A DNA stretch of 64,000 nucleotides from Haloplasmatales bacterium 4B (GTDB lineage: Bacteria; Bacillota_I; Bacilli_A; Haloplasmatales; Haloplasmataceae). Numbering within the stretch: the first letter of the stretch is position 1; each line of letters begins with the position of its first letter. The notes below the pieces were generated by a model. That model was given only the letters and a program-made list of their open reading frames with translations. It was not told the origin of the DNA and ran no database searches. Positions 19,452 through 27,723 of this stretch are shown one piece after another. The stretch is taken from the NCBI GenBank assembly GCA_003586005.1, contig NSKI01000003.1, forward strand, positions 62,001 to 126,000, in the 5' to 3' direction. The position numbers were made by a program, and so were the translations under genes.

Positions 19452-20870
19452 ATGCTTGAGGCTACAGTGTTTTATGAAAATAAAATGAATGAGGAATGCG
19501 GAGTTTTTGGTGTTTTTTATAACGACAATGCTTCTGAGATAACTTATTATGCTTTAAATGCTTTGCAACATCGTGGCCAGGAAGGGTGCGGCATTGTATC
19601 AAGTAATGGTAATACTCTAAAACAACATAAAGGTGAAGGTCTGGTTCGCGATGTATTTTCAAAAACAGACATATCACGAATAGAAGGAAAACACACTATT
19701 GGTCATGTCCGTTATTCAACATCGGGCGGAAGTGGTATTTTAAATGTACAACCATTTTTATTTCATTCACAACAAGGTCAATTGGGATTATGCCATAATG
19801 GCAACTTAGTTAATACAACTACATTAAGAAATAGTTTTGAACAAAGCGGAAGCATTTTTCAAACAACATCCGATACAGAGATTTTGGCTCATTTATTAAA
19901 AAAACAAAAAGGAACGATGCTAGAACGTTTAAAAGAATCATTATTATATTTAGAAGGCGCATTTGCTTTTCTTTTACTACTTGAAGATGAAATGTATGTA
20001 GCATTAGATAAATATGGATTAAGGCCACTTTCGATTGGTAAATTGAACAATAGTTTCGTTGTTTCAAGTGAGACATGTGCATTCGATGTCATAGGGGCTG
20101 AATTTTTAAGAGATGTCCTACCAGGAGAAGTATTAAAAATTGATAAAAACGGGATTGAATCAAGTTTTTATGCGAAGACAGATTTACACCATATGTGCAG
20201 TATGGAATACATTTATTTTGCTAGACCCGATAGTGATATAGAAGGAATTAATGTTCATGCAGCTAGAAAAAGATGCGGAAAACAACTTGCTTTGGAATCC
20301 CCAGTTGATGCTGACATTGTAATAGGTGTTCCTGATTCTGGCATGAGTGCTGCAATAGGGTATGCTGAAGAATCTGGTATACCTTTTGAGATTGGAATGA
20401 TTAAAAACAAGTATAGTGGACGCACATTTATTCAACCCTCTCAAGATTTACGAGAACAAGGTGTAAAAATGAAACTATCAGCAGTTCGCTCAATTGTCAA
20501 GGATAAAAGAATTATTTTAATCGATGATTCTATTGTCAGAGGCACAACTAGTAAAAAATTAGTACAGATGTTAAAAAATGCAGGAGCCAAAAAAATACAT
20601 TTAAGAATTGCAGCGCCAGAAATAAAATATCCTTGTTTTTATGGTGTAGATTTTTCAACATCTAATGAACTTGTTTCAGCAAGACTTAATCCTCACCAAA
20701 TCGCGAAAGAAATCGGTGCAGATTCAGTTGCTTTTATAACAATTGATGGCTTAATGAGTGCAATTGGTAGAGATAAAAGTTATCCAAAATGCGGTCAATG
20801 TGTTGCATGTTTTACTGGAGACTATCCTACATATATAGATAAAAATTTAAAGGGGGATATTAATGAGTGA
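19452..20870 (+). CDS. purF: Amidophosphoribosyltransferase
   Basis: First committed step of purine synthesis: PRPP plus glutamine to phosphoribosylamine. 472 residues. The N-terminal Ntn-hydrolase nucleophile would be Cys16 (NEECGVFG), so the first 15 residues are a propeptide, as in Bacillus. The PRPP-site [18 protein letters not shown] (about 355-372) and cysteines placed as for the Bacillus [4Fe-4S] cluster ([23 protein letters not shown]) are present, so an oxygen-sensitive Fe-S enzyme is expected. Stop is TGA inside purM. Confidence 0.97.
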   Translation: MLEATVFYENKMNEECGVFGVFYNDNASEITYYALNALQHRGQEGCGIVSSNGNTLKQHKGEGLVRDVFSKTDISRIEGKHTIGHVRYSTSGGSGILNVQPFLFHSQQGQLGLCHNGNLVNTTTLRNSFEQSGSIFQTTSDTEILAHLLKKQKGTMLERLKESLLYLEGAFAFLLLLEDEMYVALDKYGLRPLSIGKLNNSFVVSSETCAFDVIGAEFLRDVLPGEVLKIDKNGIESSFYAKTDLHHMCSMEYIYFARPDSDIEGINVHAARKRCGKQLALESPVDADIVIGVPDSGMSAAIGYAEESGIPFEIGMIKNKYSGRTFIQPSQDLREQGVKMKLSAVRSIVKDKRIILIDDSIVRGTTSKKLVQMLKNAGAKKIHLRIAAPEIKYPCFYGVDFSTSNELVSARLNPHQIAKEIGADSVAFITIDGLMSAIGRDKSYPKCGQCVACFTGDYPTYIDKNLKGDINE

Positions 20871-21888
20871 TATTTATCAAAAATCAGGTGTTAGTTTAGA
20901 AGCAGGATATGAAGCAATAGGTCGCATCAAAAAACACGTAAACAAGACTCATTTACCTGGTGTATTAGGGAGTATTGGTAGTTTTGGCGGAATGTTTGAT
21001 TTATCTTTATTAGGTTATAAAGAGCCAGTTCTTGTTTCAGGTACAGATGGTGTAGGCACAAAATTAATGATTGCGATTAGTTTGGATAAACACGATACAA
21101 TTGGCGAGGATCTTGTAGCTATGTGTGTAAATGATGTTATAGCACAAGGAGCTAAACCGTTATTTTTTCTAGATTATATAGCAACAGGTAAAAATTACCC
21201 TCAAAAAATTGAACAAATAGTTAGCGGTGTCGCAAATGGGTGTGTTAAAGCAGGGTGTGCCCTTATTGGTGGAGAAACTGCAGAGATGCCTGATATGTAT
21301 AAAGATAGCCACTATGATTTAGCTGGTTTTGCCGTTGGTATTGCAGAAAAAAACAAACTTATATCAGGTGAGAAAGTTCAAGTTGATGATGTAGTAATAG
21401 GATTAACTTCTAGTGGTATTCACTCTAATGGCTATTCATTAGTTCGAAAAATTATTTTAAAGGATAGTCATTTAGACTTAGATGAATATAACGACAGACT
21501 TCAAGATACACTTGGTGAAGTTTTATTAACTCCTACTAAAATTTATACAAAACCAGTACTTAATTTACTAAATTCAATCAATATACACGGTATGGCTCAT
21601 ATAACAGGTGGAGGTTTCGATGAAAATATTCCTCGTGCTTTAAAAAAAGGACAAGGGGTGCAAATTAATTTATCTTCATATGCCATACCAGAAATATTTA
21701 AAATATTACAGGAATTAGGAAACATTCCTAATCATGAAATGTATAATATTTTCAATATGGGCATAGGCTTTGTAGTTATTGTATCTAAAACAGATGTGAG
21801 TAAAACTCTAGAAGTTTTGAGACAAAATGGAGAAGAAGCTATCATTTTAGGAAAGATAATTGAAGGCAACGGGGTAGAGTATATATGA
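20863..21888 (+). CDS. purM: Phosphoribosylformylglycinamidine cyclo-ligase (AIR synthase)
   Basis: Closes FGAM to AIR with ATP. 341 residues. [43 protein letters not shown] and [13 protein letters not shown] are AIRS signatures. Overlaps purF by 8 bases and purN by 4 (ATGA), a tightly coupled set. Confidence 0.97.
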   Translation: MSDIYQKSGVSLEAGYEAIGRIKKHVNKTHLPGVLGSIGSFGGMFDLSLLGYKEPVLVSGTDGVGTKLMIAISLDKHDTIGEDLVAMCVNDVIAQGAKPLFFLDYIATGKNYPQKIEQIVSGVANGCVKAGCALIGGETAEMPDMYKDSHYDLAGFAVGIAEKNKLISGEKVQVDDVVIGLTSSGIHSNGYSLVRKIILKDSHLDLDEYNDRLQDTLGEVLLTPTKIYTKPVLNLLNSINIHGMAHITGGGFDENIPRALKKGQGVQINLSSYAIPEIFKILQELGNIPNHEMYNIFNMGIGFVVIVSKTDVSKTLEVLRQNGEEAIILGKIIEGNGVEYI

Positions 21889-22430
21889 TAAGGTTAGCCG
21901 TTTTTGCATCAGGAACTGGTTCTAATTTTCAATCTATTGTTGAAAATCAAATCTCTTATAAAGTTGTTGTACTTATATCAGATAAAATTAATTCTTATGT
22001 GATTGAACGTGCAAAAAAACTCAATATACCTTATGCCGTATTTAATCCAAGAGATTACGACAGTAAAGATAATTATGAACTTGAAATATTGAAAACACTA
22101 TTAGTACACGAGGTTAACTATATTGCCCTAGCTGGATATATGCGATTAATAGGCAATATTTTATTAAATAACTACAAAGATAAAATTATTAATATTCACC
22201 CTTCACTTTTACCTGCTTTCAAAGGTAAAGATGCAATTAGGCAAGCTGTAGATTATGGTGTAAAAGTAATGGGTGTTACTATTCACTATGTTGATTTTGG
22301 AATTGACACAGGAAATATAATCGCTCAAGAGGCTTTTGCTATTAAAAATAACATGACAATTACTGAAATTGAAAAAAAAATTCATCAAATAGAGCATAAA
22401 CTCTACCCAAAAATATTAAACAATCTTTAA
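21885..22430 (+). CDS. purN: Phosphoribosylglycinamide formyltransferase, folate-dependent
   Basis: Transfers a formyl group from 10-formyl-THF to GAR. 181 residues. [13 protein letters not shown] at the start, catalytic [14 protein letters not shown] (Asn, His) and [16 protein letters not shown] with the conserved Asp. Overlaps purM by four bases. Confidence 0.96.
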   Translation: MIRLAVFASGTGSNFQSIVENQISYKVVVLISDKINSYVIERAKKLNIPYAVFNPRDYDSKDNYELEILKTLLVHEVNYIALAGYMRLIGNILLNNYKDKIINIHPSLLPAFKGKDAIRQAVDYGVKVMGVTIHYVDFGIDTGNIIAQEAFAIKNNMTITEIEKKIHQIEHKLYPKILNNL

Positions 22431-22440
22431 AGGAGGAACT

Positions 22441-23958
22441 ATGAAACGTGCTTTAATAAGTGTATCGGACAAAACTAATTTAATTGAATTTGCAAGAGGT
22501 TTAATTGATTGTAATTATGAGATTATTTCAACTGGTGGCACTCTCAAAACATTAGAAAAACATGGAATAGCTGTTAAATCAGTTAGAGAAATAACCGGAT
22601 TCCCAGAGATTTTAGATGGCAGAGTTAAAACATTACATCCTAAAATTCATGGTGGATTGTTAGCTGTTCGCAATAATGAAACTCATCAACAGGTAATTAA
22701 ATTACATGATATAAAATACATCGATTTAGTCTGTGTAAATCTATATCCATTTAAAGAAACAATATCTAAAAACGATGTCACATTTGAAGAGGCAATAGAA
22801 AATATTGACATTGGTGGTCCTTCAATGCTTCGCTCATCAGCAAAGAACCATCAAGATGTGACCACAGTTACCGATTATAATGATTATGAAAATATATTAA
22901 ATGAAATAAAGAAATATGGAAATACGTTAATTGAAACACGTAAAAAATTAGCTGCAAAGGTATTTCGTTACACTGCAGCATATGACGCAATTATTGCTGA
23001 TTATTTAACAGAAGAAGAATTCCCTGAAAAACTTACTTTTACTTACGAACTAAATCAAGAATTAAGATATGGAGAAAATCCACATCAAAAGGCTGCATTT
23101 TATCAAAGCTACTTAAATAAGCCTAACTCATTAACAAGGGCAAACAAGCTTCATGGAAAAGAATTATCTTATAATAATATACAAGATGCTAATGCTGCTA
23201 TACAAATAGTTAGGGAATATCAACAACCAGTTGTAGTCGCATTAAAACACATGAATCCCTGCGGAATTGGTTTAGGAAAAGATGTACATGATGCCTGGAA
23301 AAAGGCTTATGAATCTGATCCAACGTCTATATTTGGCGGTATAATAGCTACTAATCAAACAATAGATAGCCATTGCGCAAAAGAAATGGCGGAAATCTTT
23401 TTAGAAATTATTATTGCTCCAAATTTTTGTGAAGAGGCATTTGAAATATTATCAAAAAAGAAAAATATACGACTAATATCTGTTGCTATGTCAGGTGCTA
23501 CTAAACTTGAAAAACAATTTGTATCTGTAAATGGAGGTTTATTAGTTCAAGATATAGATAATCAAACTTCTAAGGATTTTTTAATTCCTACAAAACGTAT
23601 ACCTACAAAAAAGGAAATGGAGCAATTAAAATTTGCATGGAGTGCTGTTAAACATGTAAAATCTAATGCCATTTTAATTGCTAAAGATAATATGACTATA
23701 GGTATTGGAGCTGGCCAAATGAACAGAATTGGTGCTGCAAAAATTGCACTCGCTCAAGCAGGGAGTAAAAGTAAGGGAGCAATTATGGCATCAGATGCAT
23801 TTTTTCCAATGAGTGATACGGTTGAGATAGCTAAGGATGCTGGAATAACAGCAATAATTCAACCAGGAGGTTCCATTAAAGATCAAGATTCTATTGATGT
23901 ATGCGATAGACATGGTATCGCAATGGTTTTTACTGGTATACGTCATTTTAAACATTAG
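22441..23958 (+). CDS. purH: Bifunctional AICAR transformylase / IMP cyclohydrolase
   Basis: Last two steps to IMP. 505 residues. N-terminal IMP cyclohydrolase domain (RALISVSDKTNLIEFAR, GGTLKTLE, GRVKTLHPKIHGGLL) and C-terminal AICAR transformylase (YGENPHQKAAFY, VALKHMNPCGIG, near-terminal FPMSDTVEIAKDAGITAIIQ). AAAGGAGGA site upstream. Confidence 0.97.
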   Translation: MKRALISVSDKTNLIEFARGLIDCNYEIISTGGTLKTLEKHGIAVKSVREITGFPEILDGRVKTLHPKIHGGLLAVRNNETHQQVIKLHDIKYIDLVCVNLYPFKETISKNDVTFEEAIENIDIGGPSMLRSSAKNHQDVTTVTDYNDYENILNEIKKYGNTLIETRKKLAAKVFRYTAAYDAIIADYLTEEEFPEKLTFTYELNQELRYGENPHQKAAFYQSYLNKPNSLTRANKLHGKELSYNNIQDANAAIQIVREYQQPVVVALKHMNPCGIGLGKDVHDAWKKAYESDPTSIFGGIIATNQTIDSHCAKEMAEIFLEIIIAPNFCEEAFEILSKKKNIRLISVAMSGATKLEKQFVSVNGGLLVQDIDNQTSKDFLIPTKRIPTKKEMEQLKFAWSAVKHVKSNAILIAKDNMTIGIGAGQMNRIGAAKIALAQAGSKSKGAIMASDAFFPMSDTVEIAKDAGITAIIQPGGSIKDQDSIDVCDRHGIAMVFTGIRHFKH

Positions 23959-23975
23959 TTAAGGGAGGTTAGAAA

Positions 23976-25232
23976 ATGAAAATCTTAGTTATTGGTAGTG
24001 GTGGCAGAGAACATGCTTTGGCTTGGAAACTCTCAAAAAGCAACCATGTTTCACAAATATTTGTTGCTCCTGGAAATGATGGAATGAAAAATATAGCAAC
24101 TTGCATTAATATTGATGTTATTAATAACGATGAGTTATTGAAATTTGCTATAAATAAAAAAATAGATTTAACCATTGTTGGTCCTGAACAAGCCCTTATT
24201 AATGGTATTGTTGATTTATTTCAAGAAAACGGCCTAAAAATTTTTGGCCCCAGGAAGGCTGCGGCAATTATTGAAGGATCAAAACAATTTGCGAAAGATT
24301 TAATGAAAAAATATAATATACCTACTGCAAGTTATGAAACATTTACTGATTATAATAAAGCAGTAAAGTTTGTTAAAGAAAAAGGAGTACCTATAGTCAT
24401 TAAGGCAGATGGATTAGCAAAGGGAAAAGGAGTTGTTGTGGCTCATAACAAAGAAACTGCATTTCAGGCATTAGATGAAATGCTTATTAAAGAGAAATTT
24501 GGAAAAAAAGTTGTAATTGAGGAATTTCTAGAAGGGATTGAGTTTACCTTAATGGCTTTTGTAAATGGAACAAAGGTATTTCCAATGGAGATAGTACAAG
24601 ACCATAAAAGAGCTTTTGATAACGATGAAGGAGATAACACCGGTGGAATGGGAGCTTATTCTCCAGTAAATATAATTAGTGAATCAACTGTTAGTGAAAC
24701 AATAAATAATATTATGATACCTACAGCCAAAGCTATGGTTGAGGAAAATAAATATTTTACAGGTATTTTATACGGTGGATTTATCTTGACCAAGAATGGA
24801 CCTAAAGTTATTGAGTTCAACGCTCGTTTTGGCGACCCAGAAACTGAAGTTTTACTTCCAAGATTAAACAATGATTTGTTTGAAATCATTATTAATATTA
24901 TAGATGGAAACAACGTAACATTACAATGGGACAAACAATATACGCTCGGCGTTGTTTTAGCATCAATTGGTTATCCAGCAAATTATGAAAGTAATCATAT
25001 TATTTATGGATTAGATGATTTGAAAGATGTCTTCATATATCATATGGGAACTAAAGAAAGAGAATCTAGCATTTATACAAACGGTGGTCGTGTTTTAATG
25101 GTTGTTGCAAAAGAAGATAATATTAAAGAAGCTTACAAAAAAGCTTACAATGAAATCAAAAAAATAAAATGTGATAATCTCTATTATCGTAAAGATATTG
25201 GTAAAAAAAATGAAGTAAGGTTATCTTTATAA
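23976..25232 (+). CDS. purD: Phosphoribosylamine-glycine ligase (GAR synthetase)
   Basis: Second pathway step; ATP-grasp ligase joining PRA and glycine. 418 residues. KILVIGSGGREHALAWKL start, ATP-grasp KADGLAKGKGVVVA (about 148-161) and FNARFGDPETEVLLPRL metal/substrate segment. Last gene of the operon; no convincing terminator follows, though a weak CCTAG/CTAGG pairing is present at about 25268-25297. Confidence 0.97.
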   Translation: MKILVIGSGGREHALAWKLSKSNHVSQIFVAPGNDGMKNIATCINIDVINNDELLKFAINKKIDLTIVGPEQALINGIVDLFQENGLKIFGPRKAAAIIEGSKQFAKDLMKKYNIPTASYETFTDYNKAVKFVKEKGVPIVIKADGLAKGKGVVVAHNKETAFQALDEMLIKEKFGKKVVIEEFLEGIEFTLMAFVNGTKVFPMEIVQDHKRAFDNDEGDNTGGMGAYSPVNIISESTVSETINNIMIPTAKAMVEENKYFTGILYGGFILTKNGPKVIEFNARFGDPETEVLLPRLNNDLFEIIINIIDGNNVTLQWDKQYTLGVVLASIGYPANYESNHIIYGLDDLKDVFIYHMGTKERESSIYTNGGRVLMVVAKEDNIKEAYKKAYNEIKKIKCDNLYYRKDIGKKNEVRLSL

Positions 25233-25403
25233 CCTAGAAATAGTCATTATAAATGAATGTGAAATTACCTAGCAGAAATTTTTTTGGTAGTTCTAGGGCT
25301 ATTGCGTCTTAATAAATCCATAAAGTAAATGTTTCTATATATAAATTATATATATTTAATTAAATGAATATAGTTTATTAGTAAATCAATTTTGGAGGCA
25401 TTT

Positions 25404-26692
25404 ATGGAAAGATATATTGATCCTAATATGATTAGTGTGCCCTATGGTTATTTAGTAGAAGCCTTTAAAACAAATCTTAATGTTCCTACTGATTTTAAGA
25501 TTCTTGAAACCGGGGATATATATTATGGAGATTCTGGTATAACTGATGGTAATGGTAAATTAATTAAAATCACTAAAAATAGCATTCAAATTATTGCTGA
25601 TGGTTTTGAAGCACCTTTAACTGGAATAACCTATTATAAAGGAAATTTTTATGTGAGTCACCTTGGAAGTATCACAATGGTAACTAAAACTGGTAAGAAA
25701 ACAGATTTATTAGTAGGGTTACCTAGTTATGGTGATCATCACAATAACCGCGTAGCTTTTGGCAAGGATGAAAAAATGAATTTTGGACAAGGAACAGCAA
25801 CAAATTCAGGTGTAGTAGGTTTAGATAATAACTGGGTAAAATCTCACCCTCATTTCCGTGATTTTCCTGCTAAGCCTGTCAAAGTTAATGGACATATCTT
25901 TAAAACAAAAATCAACATCGATTTCAAAAATAAAATAATCTTAACTGGAGCATTTGCCCCCTTTGGTACACTAACTTATTTTAATGAAGAAATTAAAAAA
26001 TTCTTCCTGGAGGCGGTAGCATATTAAGAGCTGATGCCGATGGAGCTAACCTAGAATCAGTAGCCTGGGGATTGAGAAATCCTTTTGGAATTAAATTTGA
26101 TAAATTTAATCAACTTTGGGTATCAAATCATGGTATGGATGCTAGAGGGAGTCGACCAATTAAAAATTCTCCTGATGAATTTAGAAGAATCTCATTTAAT
26201 GAATGGTATGGTTGGCCTGATTATACCGGAGGCTATCCTATAACGAATCCATTTTTTAAGCCGAATAATAATCATCAACCACAATTTTTATTAAAGGAGC
26301 ATCCAATGTTACCTAAAATGCCCTTTGTTAACTTCATCCCTCAATCAGCTATTATGGGATTTGATTTTAATTATAATCATAAATTTGGTTTTTATGGAGA
26401 TGCTTTCATCGCTGAGTTTGGTCCTGAAAATTCTGAAACAAAAGCAAGCATAGAGTTTCCTTACATTGGACATAGAGTAACAAGAATTGATATGAATACA
26501 GGTCAATTATTTGTCTTTGCTCAAAATAAATACTTTCTTCCAGTATCCGAAACAAACGGTTCTGGTTTGGAAAGACCAATTGATGTTATATTTGGTCCTG
26601 ATAATTCTCTATATATTCTTGACTTTGGTATATTTAATAATTGTCAACCTATCAAAAACTCTGGTGTCATTTGGAAAATAACGAAAACCTAA
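25404..26692 (+). pseudogene. Frameshifted soluble sugar-dehydrogenase-like beta-propeller gene
   Basis: Two open segments, 25404-26027 and from about 26002 to 26692 in another frame, read as one protein of about 429 residues related to glucose/sorbosone dehydrogenase-type propellers (LRNPFGIKFD, MDARGSRP, WYGWPDYTGGYP). The break lies at a run of six A (25995-26000): a seventh A would restore IKKILPGGGSILRADADG. No signal peptide is seen. Both halves look otherwise intact and continue in the same codon style, so the lesion is recent, a sequencing error, or a slippage site. The ribosome-binding site is GGAGG with ATG at 25404. Substrate and cofactor are unknown. It ends two bases from the convergent CDF gene. 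Confidence 0.75.
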
Positions 26693-26694
26693 CC

Positions 26695-27555
26695 TCAACA
26701 TGGTTCAAGATGGGCAATTATGTCAATCTTTGGCTTAAATTTTTGATTCATACCCTCTTCTATACTATGGACTAGTTCATGTGAATCTTTTACGCTCATT
26801 ACTCCTGATAATACAAGGTGTAAATCGATGAATACTTCATCTACATAGCCTCTACTTCTTATTTTATGGACATCTTTAACTTGTGGATAATTAGTAATAA
26901 TAAATTGCTTTATTTTTTCTGATGATAATATGTTTTTATCCATTAGAACTTTACTAGTAGTATCAAATATTTCATAAGCTGTATATATAATTAATAAAGC
27001 TACAACAATTGAAACTATTGGATCAATTATTATAGGTGCTCCCAATTTTATACTTACTAAAGTAAATAAAACACTAGTAGAAATGATTATATCACTGCGT
27101 GTATGTTTAGCATCAGTCATCAAAATTTCACTATTTAAGCTTTTACCAATAATGTATTCATATAATGATACACCGATATTAATTAAAATTGTTGCCATAA
27201 TAGCAATTAAACTTGGCAACGAAATTGTCGGAGTAACTGGATTAAATAACCGCTTAACTGCCCCAGATATAATATTTACAGATAACACAACTAAAACAAA
27301 CCCAATAAACAACGAAGCTATATTTTCTGCTTTTTTATGACCGTATGGATGACAGATATCTGCTGGTTTAGCGGCTATTTTAATTCCTATAATGCCAATA
27401 ACATTAGAAAAGCTATCTGTTAAGGAATGAAATCCATCTGCTTGTAGACTAGCACTTTTAATTATATATCCTACTATCATCTTTACTAAAGAAACAATTA
27501 AGTTTGCAAATAGAATAGCCCACAAAACTACACTAATTTTTCGATACTTATTCAT
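26695..27555 (-). CDS. Cation diffusion facilitator metal exporter
   Basis: Proton-driven divalent metal exporter in the cytoplasmic membrane. 286 residues from the ATG at 27555 (GTGAGGG ahead); an in-frame reading 18 codons longer would run back into the terminator. Six predicted helices precede a C-terminal cytosolic domain (about 205-286). Metal-site pairs are HxxxD in TM2 (FHSLTD) and HxxxD in TM5 (KHTRSD), the pattern of Zn/Co/Ni-type rather than DxxxD Mn-type members. A structured leader with terminator precedes it, probably a metal sensor. Substrate is not fixed by sequence. Confidence 0.9.
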   Translation of the reverse strand: MNKYRKISVVLWAILFANLIVSLVKMIVGYIIKSASLQADGFHSLTDSFSNVIGIIGIKIAAKPADICHPYGHKKAENIASLFIGFVLVVLSVNIISGAVKRLFNPVTPTISLPSLIAIMATILINIGVSLYEYIIGKSLNSEILMTDAKHTRSDIIISTSVLFTLVSIKLGAPIIIDPIVSIVVALLIIYTAYEIFDTTSKVLMDKNILSSEKIKQFIITNYPQVKDVHKIRSRGYVDEVFIDLHLVLSGVMSVKDSHELVHSIEEGMNQKFKPKIDIIAHLEPC

Positions 27556-27573
27556 ATTAACCCTCACTTTATG

Positions 27574-27615
27574 AAAAAAAACATCCATGTGACTACTCAC
27601 TAGTCCCACAGATGT
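27574..27615 (-). terminator. Attenuator terminator before the CDF gene
   Basis: Minus strand: ACATC+TGTG+ACTA pairs with TAGT+CACA+GATGT around loop GTGAG, then TTTTTTT. It lies inside the leader of the CDF gene, 19 bases before the ATG, so it is a regulated rather than a gene-end terminator. Confidence 0.75.
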
Positions 27616-27668
27616 TATATCTATTGCATTACGCCCGGCTACAATATATATATTGTGCCTGTTCTATT
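27600..27668 (-). ncRNA. Probable NiCo-like metal riboswitch
   Basis: Minus-strand leader of the CDF gene contains ACAGG, a perfect ACAAT/ATTGT stem, then TAGCCGGGCG and CTGTGGGAC. ACAG can pair with the CTGT that also forms the left arm of the terminator, giving an ON switch when metal binds. The AGCCGGGC block, placement before a CDF exporter and the attenuator match what I recall of the NiCo (czcD) class, but I recall the consensus only partly. Confidence 0.5.
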
Positions 27669-27723
27669 TTTCTGAGTTATTAATAATATATGAATAAATT
27701 CTATTTTTGTTACGAATTTTAAT

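Noticed and set aside
20863-20870. TGA read as tryptophan (Mycoplasma code)
   Set aside because: TGA terminates purF, purM and rplO at the family-typical ends, and tryptophans in rpoB, rpoC and nrdJ are TGG.
25233-25403. Possible terminator or leader between purD and the sugar-dehydrogenase-like gene
   Set aside because: CCTAG occurs twice and can pair with CTAGG, but the loop is long and no T run follows the stem, so no call.
25985-26012. Programmed -1 frameshift in the sugar-dehydrogenase-like gene
   Set aside because: No X XXY YYZ heptamer in the right phase (T AAA AAA only) and no clear stimulatory structure; an A-run indel explains it more simply.
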